Shown here piece after piece: positions 31,929 to 42,560 of a stretch of 64,000 bases of DNA. Source of the stretch: Gonocerus acuteangulatus (taxonomy: Eukaryota > Arthropoda > Insecta > Hemiptera > Coreidae); the NCBI GenBank assembly GCA_946811695.1, contig OX328130.1, positions 72,387,232-72,451,231 on the forward strand. The letters run 5' to 3'. Made by a program: the position numbers and the translations under genes. A model generated the notes under the pieces. It had not been told where the DNA came from. It saw only the letters and a list, made by a program, of their open reading frames with translations, and did not search any database. The number at the start of each line of letters is the position of its first letter. Within the stretch, counting starts at the first letter, position 1.

Positions 31929-32365
31929 ATTTTCTGATTTTCTAAGTTCATTGTGCAATATAAATTATATCAAGCCCCTTATTTTGCTTTTAATGGGTAT
32001 CATTTTGATCATGAAAATATGAGTGTTTGTTTACATAAATAGACATTGTTTAATCAGCTATTTCTGTTCTAGAAAGCTGTATTCTACAAGTATTGGCACG
32101 AACTACTGAAATCTTAGGATGAAAATAAGAAAGAATGCAGCAGATAGAATCAATCTTTCATCTTCCTACAAACTTTGATGTCAAACTATTTTCGTCATAT
32201 CAGAGGACAGAGAGAAAGCATTTGATATTTCTAAATTAAAATAAAAAAAGCTAGAACAGTTTCATTGTTGCAGACATATAATTATAAAGAAACAAACCAG
32301 ACAAGTCCTTCTAGCAGTTTTGTTTTTTTGACTGACTTTCGTCCCCGTTTGCCTCCGTTTTTAAT

Positions 32366-32411
<46 letters not shown>

Positions 32412-32420
32412 TTTTAACAG
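31929..32420. other. Unassigned DNA, possibly the rest of family E
   Basis: No gene seen. A poly(T) run lies at 32371-32404. Confidence 0.35.
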
Positions 32421-32433
32421 TAATATGAATATT

Positions 32434-33089
32434 ATATATACTGCTGAACTCTACGAGATACTTTTAGCACTGACCAACGTTCAAGAAACAGAAACTGACA
32501 CGATCACTGTTTGCACCGATTCCTTAAGTTCCTTAATGTCCTTACAGAACATTTACAGCACTCATCCAATTATCATAAACATATTTACACAAATAAACAC
32601 TCTACAAGGTAAAGACAAAAATATTACACTCCTTTGGCTACCTGGACACGAAGACATCCCTATGAGTACAACTGTTGACTTACAGGCGAAACTGGCTACA
32701 AGCCGATCCATACCCGATGTAAACACCTTGACAACTTTCGACCTGAACAAAACTTTACGTACTAACACATTGTGCGAATGGGAACAAAATTGGTTGAGAA
32801 GTCATTCCAAACTAAGGGAAATTAAGAATACGACCAAAGCCTGGGTAAAAGAACAATTCTCTCGACGAGACGAAGTTATTTTATCCAGGCTTCGGATAGG
32901 ACACACCCTACTTACCCATTCGTACTTACTAGACAGAAAAGAAATACCCACTTGTCGAATATGCAACAGAACATTTTTTTTTTTTTAAGGACAACTGACC
33001 ATTTCGTAGATTTGACCAAAACTAACTGCCTTTGATTCTGTCGTTTTAATGAGCTCGTCGCCTCCGTTGCGATACTCACAATAAATAAA
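32434..33089 (+). mobile_element. 5'-truncated RNase H LINE with 13-bp TSD
   Basis: TSD TAATATGAATATT at 32421-32433 and 33090-33102. The insert has an RNase H and C-terminal coding region, then a short 3' end with GAGCTCGTCGCCTCCGTTGC and an (AATA)n tail. Its 3' end resembles those at 11929, 35825 and 47250. Confidence 0.92.
32437..32988 (+). pseudogene. RNase H and knuckle remnant of a LINE
   Basis: The frame reads YTAELYEILLALTNV (acidic E), TVCTDSLSSLMSL (TDS), then LLWLPGHEDIPMSTTVDLQA (histidine and last aspartate), RLRIGHTLLTHSYLL and CRICNRT. The knuckle is cut by a run of T coding for FFFF and a stop at 32986-32988, after which only about 100 bp of 3' sequence remains. This is an internal deletion at a homopolymer. 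All four RNase H acidic or histidine positions seem present. Confidence 0.88.
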
Positions 33090-33518
33090 TAATATGAATA
33101 TTTTAGTAAAAGAAGAAAATTAAATAAGAAACATATTTGTAATAGTGTTTCCCTAGAGCGAATGTTGAGTTGGAGGAGTGAGTAATTTCCGCTTTAGATA
33201 ATAACATTTTCCAGTCCATTGTGGCGCCTAAAATAAAAAATAAATAAAAAAAAAAATTGCCCTTATTCTGGCAACACGTGAAACCTTGACTTCAGCAAAT
33301 TTTCATAAATTGGGGCGGGGTAAAACTATTTTATCTCTTTTATTATCTCACAGGGGGATACGACTATACGGTTGGTAGCATTTTGTGGCAGTAAACCAAA
33401 ACAACTTGCAAAACTTCAGGATAAGGGTTAAATTTCTCACTTAAGTTCAAAACATGAACTGCTTTTGTTTAAAATAAAACACAATAATTAAATAAGAAGC
33501 TGCTTTACATTACTTGTT

Positions 33519-33677
33519 TTTTTGTTTTTTTTTACGGCGCATCGACATTCGGGCCATTAGCGCCGACGTCCAAGGTGCAGAGAAGAATCCTCTCAACGAG
33601 CCGTGAGTTGAAAAAATACCTGCCGCAGGTGGGAATCGAACCTACCATCTCCCGCATGAGAATCTAATGCCCCCTAT
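33519..33677 (-). mobile_element. SINE-A, 5'-shortened head
   Basis: Minus-strand SINE-A with TSD ATTACTTGTT at 33509-33518 and 33678-33687. The reverse complement contains the B box (GGTTCGATTCCCACC), GCGCCGACGTCC equivalents in the body and an A-rich tail. The first roughly 25 bp of the head (A box) are altered or lost. Confidence 0.85.
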
Positions 33678-33689
33678 ATTACTTGTTGT

Positions 33690-33757
33690 TTATGATAGTG
33701 GTTAACATAAGAATGAGCGGAATTCGGAGTAATTTCCTCTTTGAGTTAGCTATTGAC

Positions 33758-33791
<34 letters not shown>

Positions 33792-33980
33792 AAATATAAA
33801 AACTAAGTATAAACCGTTTTTATTTTAAGTTCCTCAAACGGCACTAGGCATGAAACCAGAAACACGCTAAGAGGACACAGTTCCTGCGAGTCGGACTTTT
33901 TTTATGATGACTTTTAGAGAGAAATAAGTGGGAGGAAAAGGATTATAAGGTATTATAAGGATGTCAGAGTTGGTTGCGAA
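33690..33980 (-). repeat. Isolated family F left end in unassigned DNA
   Basis: The reverse complement of 33866-33898 reads AGTCCGACTCGCAGGAACTG, then a shortened CTCTTAGCGTGTTTC, the F left end with its inverted-repeat half. No F body or hairpin end follows. A poly(T) run lies at 33761-33786. Confidence 0.5.
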
Positions 33981-34208
33981 TTATTTCTTTAAAAAATCTA
34001 CAATTTTGAAACACGGGCTAGCTCTTAGGAGTTCTTTGCATTTTATTATAAACCTTTTTATCTGGTGGATATTTCTTATTTTCGGTGGGAGGTAATTGAA
34101 GTAAACTTCCATTTCTTTCCTGTAAAAAGCACTCATAAGTTTTGTTATTTTCATTTTTCTCTTTTCTCTTGTCAAATAAAAATAGCCATACATCTTCTTG
34201 AAATCCAA
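33981..34208 (-). pseudogene. Possible C-terminal remnant of another LINE
   Basis: The minus-strand frame reads FYRKEMEVYFNYLPPKIRNI, then QIKRFIIKCKELLRASPCF. The pattern of a short YxxLPxxIRN motif followed by a basic helix and a final hydrophobic stretch resembles the C-terminus of CR1/L2-type or related LINE RTs. The evidence is thin: no other RT motif is seen nearby and no tail is visible. Confidence 0.3.
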
Positions 34209-34620
34209 ATTGGCTTAAATTTTGTTTAATATAATTTAATGTTTCTATAATATGAGAGAGTGCAGTGTTACAATTCCTGGTTCTCTAAAATATTTTCTTG
34301 TTAGTGTTATTTTTCATAACTTACAAATACTCCTCAGAACCTTCATTTTTTCCCCAAGTTTAAGAATTTCGTTAGCTTCTGTTTTATTGACCCATAATTC
34401 TCTGATATATAGGGTGCCCCTATTGAGATGTCATAACTCTAGGGGTTTATTCTGCGCATCAATTGTAGTTAAGTGGCGCAAAAAGCATTAAGTTGTTGCA
34501 GAGCTACTCAAACTTTTGTCTATTTTCAAACTATAGGTTTTTCTGATAAAACACTGTGTCTTCCGGATTTCTGATTAATTTGTCGTAAATAACGACCACA
34601 TTTTTAGAATCTGCATTAAA
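34209..34620. other. Unassigned DNA with one short dispersed repeat
   Basis: The word TTGAGATGTCATAACTCTAG within 34410-34460 has a reverse-complement relative at 39885-39935 (ATTGAGATGTCATAAATTTA). The element it belongs to is not resolved. Confidence 0.35.
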
Positions 34621-34621
<1 letters not shown>

Positions 34622-34697
<76 letters not shown>

Positions 34698-35134
34698 CAC
34701 GCATCTGTCTGTTTTTCAGTTTATTTATTTATTTGTTCGTTCCTTATACAAATCTACACCGTTTGACCGATTTCGACCAAACTTGGCACAAAGGTAGGTC
34801 TTGATGCGAGAAATCTCCTAGGCTAGGTCAAAATAGTCAAATTTCAAAATTTCGTCAAAAGGTCAAAAGTTTTGTTCAAGAAAAATTGGCTATATTGAAC
34901 CATTCAGATTGTGACGGCCATTTTGAATCGACAACTACTGGCCTCTGTCGGCTGTTAGATGAAGTGCTGTTGTGCTGGCCTCTGCCGGGTATCATTATGA
35001 ACTAAAACAAATTCACATCGTTTGACCGATTTTCGTAACTGGGTATATACAACTAGGTATCAAGTAGATCTTGATACGGGGAGAGTCATAGACAGAAAGT
35101 AGGTGTAGCATGGCACACTGGGTAACAGCTAGTT
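34622..35134 (+). mobile_element. Family K, Helitron-like repeat, shorter copy
   Basis: A (TA)n tract at 34622-34694 precedes AAATCACGCATCTGTCTGTT, then CCGTTTGACCGATTTCGACC and the ending GGTGTAGCATGGCACACTGG then AGCTAG and T. The start region and the end match the copy at 6161, but the middle (ACTACTGGCCTCTGTCGGC) is different and not in 124-bp units. Confidence 0.6.
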
Positions 35135-35237
35135 TCTAATAAGAAACACTCGTTATTAAAATATTGCTCTGTAAATATTGAACTATACTAAAAGCCATGT
35201 GAACTTTTGATATTTGTATTTTCTTAAATTATTCAAT

Positions 35238-35504
35238 TCTCTTAGGTCTAACTAACGTACAAACTACAACACAGAACATAACACTATGCTCAGACTCGTT
35301 AAGTTGTTTACTCTCCTTACACATATATAACACTAATCCTATCATCATACAAATTTTAGAGCACATCATCAGAGTTCAGACACACAACATACTGGTAACA
35401 ATGTTGTGGGTACCAGGACATGAAAATATTGGACAATCCACAACAGCAGACGAACAAGCAAAACAAGCAAGCAGAGGAGAATCAGTTGACTTGAACTTAC
35501 TTAC

Positions 35505-35575
<71 letters not shown>

Positions 35576-35877
35576 AAATTAAATGTCTCGTCATAGAATA
35601 ATGATTTTTATATTGAAATAAACTATCAGATACTTTATTATTTCTTATTATAATAGTTCAGTTATTGTTTTGTACTTCTTTCTTCTTCTATTTTTTTTTT
35701 TATTTATTTTATTTATTTATTTATTTTGTTAACTTTATGTTGTGCATTGTAGCCCTTGTGTTTACCTTATATCTTTTAATATTTTATTTACTTCTATTTG
35801 TTTACTTATATTACTTTCATGAAATATGTGAGCAGATCACCTTGCTGTTGCGGAGCTCCATAAATAAATAAATAAAT
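35238..35877 (+). mobile_element. 5'-truncated RNase H LINE with 12-bp TSD and (TG)n
   Basis: TSD AAATTATTCAAT at 35226-35237 and 35878-35889. After a partial RNase H, a (TG)n tract of about 65 bp (35509-35573) replaces the knuckle region. The 3' end has GAGCAGATCACCTTGCTG, then GTTGCGGAGCTC and (AATA)n. Confidence 0.88.
35245..35508 (+). pseudogene. RNase H fragment of a LINE
   Basis: The frame reads LTNVQTTTQNITLCSDSLSC (SDS aspartate in place of TDS), then VTMLWVPGHENIGQSTTADE and QAKQASRGES, carrying the histidine and last aspartate of RNase H. The first acidic residue is lost by 5' truncation. The coding region then runs into the (TG)n tract and is open by chance as alternating C and V codons up to a stop near 35601. 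Confidence 0.85.
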
Positions 35878-36805
35878 AAATTATTCAATATTTTTTTAAT
35901 CAGCTGTTTGTAGATTTAGAGGTTTGCCTCCGCCTCAAAAGTTGCCTTATTTAATAAGCTATAAAATAGTACCTCCTTGTTTTACATTCAAATATATTTT
36001 AATCTGATTTTTTTCTGATTTTTAAGTCAAAACCAATTAATGCGCTTTAGTGTGAATGAGCCATTCCGAACTCATCCTTTAATTCCACGCGATAATGGTG
36101 ATGTCCCATCCTTCCCACCCAAGGTACATACTCTTTTTGCTCTGATTAAGGGTAGAGGTACACTTCGGAATCAAGGATGAAAGGTGGCGGAAGTCCCGGG
36201 AAACGGCGACTGTATTTTCGTACATTACGAGATGGATTACCATTAATGTAGTCATAAAAGAACACCATATCCGTGTATTCTTCGTTAGAAAAAAAAAATT
36301 AGTACAGTGGAACATGGATAATTCGAACTTCGATAATTCGAAATCGTCTTTAATTCGAATATTTCTCTCGGTCCCTAGAATTTAGGGCTTAAACAATGTA
36401 AAAAAATCTTGGTTAATTCGAATAAAATTTTGGATAATTCGAATTTTTGACGAGTCTGTACCTCGAATGGGAAGTGGACAAGAGGCGGTCGATCTTAAAT
36501 CTTGTGAAAATATTCTCCCTTCGGGAAAAGCGGATAATAAGATACGGATGTAGGGGTTCCGGGACAAGAAGCGCGGCGGTCTCATAGTCTATTTCTTGGA
36601 CTTTAGGAGTTCTGCAAAGTGGTGGGTCGCGCTTCCTCCCTTTCATGGGCTGTTTTATCCTAGAATTCCCTCCCAACATCCCTTCCGATTTTCATTTCTT
36701 ATTCAGTAAAAATCAGTCAGCGCCTAGATCTGTTGTATTTTGTTATTGTTGTTTGTGCCTTGAATTTCTGGTGTACAGTGCAGTTCTGTGAGTTGTTGAT
36801 TTAAG

Positions 36806-36999
36806 ATGTTGAACCCTAGAAGTTATAAAACTTTAACGTTGTCAGAGAAAATAGCTGCGATTAAAGAAGTTGAAAACGGATTAAAAAAAAAACTGAAATA
36901 TCCAAGGACTTTGGAATTCCTCCTAACACTTTATCAACTTACCTGAAAAATAAAGAAAAAATTCTTTCCCATGAAAATGACTTTTTTTCAAAAAAATAG
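36806..36999 (+). pseudogene. Tigger-like transposase N-terminus (CENP-B-type HTH), frameshifted
   Basis: The ATG at 36806 opens SYKTLTLSEKIAAIKEVENG, then a run of A. After a one-base shift in that A run, the next frame reads EISKDFGIPPNTLSTYLKNK and EKILSHEND. Together this is the first helix-turn-helix of the pogo/Tigger and CENP-B family (LT..EK..II.EVE....K..IA..F.IP.STLS..LKNK). The rest of the DNA-binding region and the DDE catalytic domain are missing, because the F3 element starts within 100 bp. It cannot be functional. Confidence 0.88.
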
Positions 37000-37097
37000 A
37001 CGTTTATTTTATTTCTTTGATAAATTATTTATTACTTATGTACATAATAATCAATTTATGAAATGTTTGTTATTCTTTAAATAAAACGTGTTTCTTT

Positions 37098-37261
37098 TTA
37101 GCGCGGTTCCTCCCTCCCCCATAGGGAGGAACCCCGCTTATAAGGTTGATACAATGAAACAATCCGGAAGTGCCGACTAGAAAATTTTGCGTTTCAGAAC
37201 CCCTAGAAACCGAAAATAACGGTGGTTCAAATTTGTATATATATATATATATATATGTATA

Positions 37262-37324
<63 letters not shown>

Positions 37325-39657
37325 CTGTTCGCTCTCTAAATAGAAGACGAATGGTCCGATTTTGATGAAATTTGGTACAAAAATCTGTCGTCCAATTTGA
37401 AAGGTCAAGTTCGTTAACCAGCAAAATCCGCCCACTGGAAGATGGCGTTTGGGGCGAAATTCGCGCAAAAAAAATCGTAACGCTTACATTTTTGAGTTCA
37501 TAAGCTTGTAAGTACTCTTTTTATAGGCTTCTTGGGCTAGGAAAACGAATGGAACCATTTTCAAGGCGATAGCTTTAACCGTTTTTGAGAAAACTGAAAA
37601 AATAATTTTTGAATGCCGTTTTTGGTTTGGGTACTTAGAATCAAGGGATTCAGTTGAAACATTTACTGCATGTTCTACTTCCATTAAAACTAATATGTTG
37701 AAATTTTGGTTGCGTTTGGAGTTAAGGAAGGGTTAGAATAAAATATTTTATTAACAGGCATAAAAAAGTTTTGGTAACTTTGTATACTTTCCTTAATATC
37801 TCGAAAAAGGTTGAGAATTTGGGAAACGGAAGAATACCATTAGAAAGCTTACTAAATGCTCTACAAAAAAGATTCTAATGAAAGTTTTGATTAGGCGATG
37901 TCAATCGGAGAAATACCGTATGAAATGTCAGTTTTGGATTTGTCGATTTCCTTCAAATGTCTTGAAACTGTCGAGGCTCCTACTCCGAGTTCTTTGGCAT
38001 ATTCCCCAGTGTTTTTAATTGCTTATAGTAGTCAAATGTATTTGTCAATGAAACAGGATACGTATAATTAGAATCAATATTTTGTTTGTTAGAATTCGAA
38101 GATGCCGTATGAATATCTAGATGTGACAGTACTGGTGTTGATTTCGTTCTTTAGAATTATTCTTGGTATTCCCTATTTTCATCTGTTACCCATAGTTTTT
38201 TATTGTTAGTAGATTTTTCTTATTGATTATAGAACATTAATCTATTTGGCTATAAAACAGGATACGTAAAATTAGTGACAATATTTCGGAGATTTCTGAG
38301 CGAAATACGTTTAAGATTTTCTACCACCACGAACGGCTTTTTTCCTCTATTTTTATCCACTAGATAGGCTTTATTTTGCATATTATTCTATATAAGTTTT
38401 ATTCAGCAGGGGATTCTGATGAAATGTCGTGTTTTTGCTGTGGATTTTAAATACGATGTATCTAAGATTGGATAACATTAGCGATTCTACATAATTAAGA
38501 ACCGACGACGGAGGATTACTTCTTGCTATGATTTAGTCTACATACGTATATTAAGTCCTAAATCCAATCCTCCTAAAGTTCAATGCCCGTAGAAACCAGG
38601 GGGCCGCAGGAAATTTACCTGCTAAGAGTTAATCCTCAAGAGCTGTAAATATACCCCAGGTATCTGCCGACACAAATACAAAGCCTAGGCGGAGAGCACC
38701 CCAAAAACACAGATCCAAACATAAGGTTATATACTAAATATTGATAAAGACTACTTAGTTGTAAACCGATTCATCAATTAGCAATCAATAGTTTATAACA
38801 AAGGTTATATACTAAATATTGATAAAAAGTATTTAATTAGAAATAAAAAACAATATTCCACAAGACTTGTTTTTGGTCCATTTGTGTCTACTCCATAGAC
38901 TTAATTAGGTATATTATTCTATTGTAGTTGGGCAACTAAACTTTGTTTTATTTTGTTAAATAAAGTTTTTTTTCTTGATTTGTTATTCGTCAAGACTTTT
39001 ATTTGTCCTTGTGTATTTACTAGATAGGTTTTATTCAACATATTATTCTATATAGGCTATATTAGGCAGGGTATTCTACTCAATCTTGTGTACTTCTTCT
39101 TGATCCTTCTGTACATGGGCGTATATAAAAACAATTTCGGGGGGGGGGGGCTGAGACCATTTCCAGGGTATGGAATACTAAATATTTAGAGCTTGGAATA
39201 GTTTTAGGCAACTAAAACGCTATTACACGTAAAATAAAATATGTTTTATGAACTAAGTGATCTTATTTAATTTATTTTTAAGGGTTTTACGAGAAGTTTT
39301 TATCATCAATTCAAAATTTCGGGAGGGGCTGCAGTCCCCTCAGCCCCCCCCCCTCATATACGCCCATGCTTCTGTATCCTCTAGAAAGGCTTTATTAGGC
39401 ATATTTTGTATTGATTTATAGAGCTTTGCTTTAGAATGAGAGCCAGATTCTGTAATTTCCGCTTCTGTGTAAAAGTTAGCTATTGTCGGTGTCCCTGACG
39501 CCTTAATATCACTTTTATTCGAGATGTTCGAGAGGATTTTGACAATTATCACAAGATATATAAAAAAAAATAAGTTTATTTTTTTTCTAAGCTTATCAAA
39601 TGGCACTAGGGACATGAACGGAACCGCGCTAAGATGCTGCAGTTCCTGCGAGTCGGA
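37098..39657 (-). mobile_element. Family F element F3, longest with both ends
   Basis: The plus strand starts TTAGCGCGGTTCC (37098-37110) with a CCTCCC/GGGAGG stem-loop. It ends GGAACCGCGCTAA (39620-39632) followed by a 25-bp tail GATGCTGCAGTTCCTGCGAG then TCGGA. The 13-bp inverted repeat is perfect but asymmetric. The (TA)n tract is at 37237-37320. The body from 37330 to 37915 matches F2 in reverse; 37916-39100 is longer than in F2 and includes a partly repeated TTAGGTATATTATTCTAT-like block. G3 sits inside. Confidence 0.75.
39114..39368 (-). mobile_element. Family G hAT-type MITE (G3) inside F3
   Basis: CATGGGCGTATATA at the left, CATATACGCCCATG on the right, and the 8-bp TSD CTTCTGTA at 39106-39113 and 39369-39376. 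The middle is in the opposite orientation to G2. It is the third level of nesting: Tigger, then F3, then G3. Confidence 0.92.
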
Positions 39658-39799
39658 CTTTTAATTAAAAAATGTGAAAATGTGAAGTTCGATTTTTCCC
39701 CCTTTATTTTCAAAAACTTTTGCAATCCGAATTTTGGATAATTGGAACTTTTTCATCGGTCCCTAGTGGTTCGAATTATCCAAGTTCTACTGTACAACC

Positions 39800-40376
39800 T
39801 GGAAAGTCAGCACCACTACAAGCAGACTGATAAATAAATGTATACTCATTTCTGCACCAAGGAACTACAAATTACTTAGAAAATAAACCCCTAAATTTAT
39901 GACATCTCAATGCGGGATACCCAGTTTATTTTTTATTTAAAAAAAAATCCATACTATTTATTAAACAGACCAGAAATGACGTAGCTCCTGCGAGTCGGAC
40001 TTTAAACTTTCATTTACGGATAAAATACTTTTTTTCCTATTCCATATGATGTGACGGTGGAATATCGTCAAGAGACATTTTATCAGTTGAAAAGTGACAG
40101 CGGTTCCATTGTGTTATATGCTATTGTGCTCCGATCAACAGAAAGTGTCGTCGTAACAAACAACTCCAGAGATTAAACTGATTGGATTTTCAAAACTCCA
40201 AAGGAATAATGGATACAATTCACACTCTAAACTTGTGCTCAGCTCAAAACTGTTCATGTTGTTATTTTTGTTAAGGAATTGAGAAACTATTAACGAATAA
40301 TAAATTATAGTGAAATAAATATTCACTGGTAGCCAAAATATATTTATTTTCAAATCAATAATCATTTTTTAACGTC
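39800..40376. other. Mostly unassigned; isolated family F left end at 39970-40003
   Basis: The reverse complement of 39970-40003 reads AAGTCCGACTCGCAGGAGCT then ACGTCATTTCTGG, an F-type left end without a body. Nothing else was recognised up to the SINE. Confidence 0.4.
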
Positions 40377-40390
40377 TCATTATCAAAGAT

Positions 40391-40743
40391 GGGGGCAAGG
40401 TTAGCTCAGTGGTAGAGCACTGGACTAATAAGCTGGAGGCCTGAGTTCAAATCCCGAGCAAGCACTAAAGATTTTTTCTTCTAGTGTCTTCGTTCATAGG
40501 TTGAATTCGGCCTCCCTGACCGTCCCTAGGCCAACCCAGCCTTTAATTAATTGAATAATGGGTACCTTGGTTGGTGCTAATGACTCTAGCAGTCGAAGCA
40601 GCCAAGGGGAAAATCAGGCGGCCGGAGCATAGTACGGACCATACTATCTCCCTAGTGTGCCGTATGGTCATGAATCATATACCTCTATAGTATCTGCCCC
40701 TCAGGGCCCTCGTGGCCTGTTACGGGACTGATTTTTTTTTTTT
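40391..40743 (+). mobile_element. SINE-B, full length, 14-bp TSD (reference copy)
   Basis: TSD TCATTATCAAAGAT at 40377-40390 and 40744-40757. The head is tRNA-like: A box in AGGTTAGCTCAGTGGTAGAG, anticodon-loop region GGACTAATAAGC, and B box in CTGAGTTCAAATCCCGAGC. The body is about 270 bp, with ATTCGGCCTCCCTGACCGTC and CAGGCGGCCGGAGCATAGTA, and the end is GGGACTGATT with a T run. Other copies or pieces lie at 1349, 7711, 41218, 51656, 58433 and 59255. Confidence 0.93.
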
Positions 40744-40859
40744 TCATTATCAAAGATATTTTTTGGACGAATATCGGTCGCCAACCCAGGTGGAACCGAA
40801 CACCTTTTTTATTTATTTAATATTTATCATTTTCATTACAGCCTCGGCCAATCAAATTG

Positions 40860-40945
40860 TAGTCATACAGAAATTTAAAAAAAAAAAAAAAAGAAAAAAA
40901 AAAAAAAAAAAAAAAGAAAAAATAAATAAAATAATTTAAAAAATA
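40860..40945. repeat. Poly(A)/AAAAT-rich tract
   Basis: An A-rich run with a few G bases, lying at the 3' side of the minus-strand LINE fragment, so it may be its tail. Confidence 0.7.
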
Positions 40946-40959
40946 AAATAATAAAAAGT

Positions 40960-41640
40960 AAAGGAATTGTTGCGAGTAGTTCGGGACAGTCCAGCTCTCC
41001 TTGTAATAATTTATAGATGAATAGAAGGTCCGCACGCTGTCTTCGGATCTCCAAGGGTTCTAAAGACACAGCGGTCTCAGAACAAGTTGTTCTCTCGAGG
41101 AATCGCTGGAACCTTCTCTGGATTTTCTCCAGTCTGTTGATATCCTCAGCTATGTAAGGGCGCCAGATTACCGTGGCATACTCCAGCTTGGACCTCACCA
41201 GGCTGGAGTAGAGACATAAAAAAAAAAAAAAAAAAAAAAAAAATCAGTCCCGTAACAGGCCACGAGGACCCTGAGGGGCAGATACTAAAGAGGTATCTGA
41301 TTCATGGCCATACGGCACACTAGGGAGATAGTGTGGTCAGTACTATGCTCCGGCCGCCTGATTTTCCCCTTGCCTGCTTCGACTGCTAGAGTCATTAGCA
41401 CCAACCAAGGTACCCATTATTAAATTAATTAAAGGCTGGGTTGGCCTAGGGACGGTCAGGGAGGCCGAATTCAACCGGTGAACGAAGACACTAGAAGAAA
41501 AAATCTTTAGTGCTTGCTCGGGATTTGAACTCAGGCCTCCAGCTTATTAGTCCAGTGCTCTACCACTGAGCTAACCTCGCCCCTGGAGGAGAGACATACA
41601 ATTGGAAAAAGGCAGAAGGAATGAAAAAGAAAGAGAATGT
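40960..41640 (-). pseudogene. CR1/L2-like LINE RT fragment, split by a SINE
   Basis: On the minus strand the frame reads SLVRSKLEYATVIWRPYIAE, then INRLEKIQRRFQRFL and PLEIRRQRADLLFIYKLLQG. The RSKLEYA-W-P---IN-LE-IQRRF pattern is the RT thumb region of CR1/L2-type LINEs, unlike the Jockey and RNase H LINEs elsewhere in the window. SINE-B entered at 41218-41583, so the upstream part continues at 41598 and beyond for a short way. The A-rich tract at 40860-40945 may be its tail. Confidence 0.8.
41218..41583 (-). mobile_element. SINE-B, full length, inside a LINE
   Basis: Imperfect TSD TGGAG(T/G)AGAGACAT at 41204-41217 and 41584-41597. It is minus-strand, starts at the plus-strand poly(A)/AATCAGTCCCG side, and ends at the head (CTAACCTCGCCCC). 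It is close in sequence to the copy at 40391. Confidence 0.92.
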
Positions 41641-41649
41641 TAGTTTATA

Positions 41650-41925
41650 TACTATATATAATTTTGTTTTTACCACTTTTTTTTATGAGCGTAAAAACTT
41701 CCTTTCCTAATCAAAAATGATATCCAAGAATGTTTATGTGGTGGAACAGTTTTTAAATGTGCCAAAAATTCACATTTCAGAACACTAAACTTTAAAGTCG
41801 ATTTTCTAAAAACGATGTTTGTCAAATCTGGCGAAACGCTACAGCTTTCAATTTTCAATCGATCAACTTCAAATTTTAACTGCAGCTTTCTAATGATATT
41901 TGCGAGTAAAGTACGCAGACTTTTT
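41650..41925 (-). repeat. Family E repeat, second copy
   Basis: The reverse complement has GCGTACTTTACTCGCAAATA, GAAAGCTGCAGTTAAAATTT and AGTGTTCTGAAATGTGAATT, which match 30850-31000. No ends were identified. Confidence 0.55.
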
Positions 41926-41929
41926 TAGT

Positions 41930-42560
41930 ATTTGTAAGGGGGTTAAAATGTAAATAAAAAAACCAGAGTGCCTAGTTTTTATTTTTAATATTAAATCAAG
42001 TGCTTTATTCACGCTGCGATTTAAACAGCGTCTTCAATAAACATATTTGAAAATATGTAATTACAAAAGGGCAGACACTTTTGTGGGGTTTAATTATCAG
42101 GAAACACAAAATTAATTGTGGCCTATGATAGAGTGCAATACACTGCGTTTAACCGTACGAGTGATGAGAGCACCGCGCAGTTGTGGATGTTCCCTGTGCT
42201 CTCATTGGTTCTTGCTCACAAGATCTTGCACAGCTGTCCCGGTTTAAAATGGCAGCGTGAATAAAACTTACGTTTAATATTAGAGTACAAACAATTTTTT
42301 TTTACATGTTATACCCCTTAAAAGCGTCTGCCTTATTTATTATTCATTGTAAAATTGTCTTAATTTTACATTAAAGATAGTTGGCTTTTGAATAAGGCTC
42401 TGTTTTGGGGAAATATTTTTTCCCACTTTTTCCCTATGCGCAGTACCTGGTGTTCCAAGGTATATCTAGTAAACACATACTTACCTTCTTATCTACCCAA
42501 GAGGTGCATTATAGCAAAATTTCAAGGTGCATTAAACACTTCATGAAACGTGCGGTTACT
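41930..42560 (-). mobile_element. Family D element, one arm missing
   Basis: This is the reverse complement of most of 45225-45835: the terminal arm (GGTGCATTATAGCAAAATTT, GCGCAGTACCTGGTGTTCC) lies at 42420-42560 and the middle (CACAGCTGTCCCGGTTTAAA, GGGCAGACACTTTTGTGGGG) lies upstream. The opposite arm is missing beyond about 41930, where it joins family E. Confidence 0.75.

Larger units (their letters stand above)
36305..39792 (+). mobile_element. Tigger/pogo-type DNA transposon, deleted and invaded
   Basis: The left end CAGTGGAACATGGATAATTC and the reverse complement of the right end CAGTAGAACTTGGATAATTC form TIRs, each flanked by TA (36303-36304 and 39793-39794). Further TTCGAATTATCC-type words are repeated inside both ends, as is typical of Tigger elements. 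It encodes a broken transposase start near 36806. Most of the transposase is missing, and F3 (37098-39657) lies in its place, so the remaining Tigger sequence is only about 0.9 kb. Confidence 0.85.

Noticed and set aside
35401..35601. Frame ending in a long alternating C-V run
   Set aside because: The first part is LINE RNase H; the CV run is a (TG)n microsatellite and not a protein domain.
40393..40465. Possible tRNA gene with AAT at the anticodon position
   Set aside because: Same reasoning: no closing acceptor strand, repeated in several copies with a common body.
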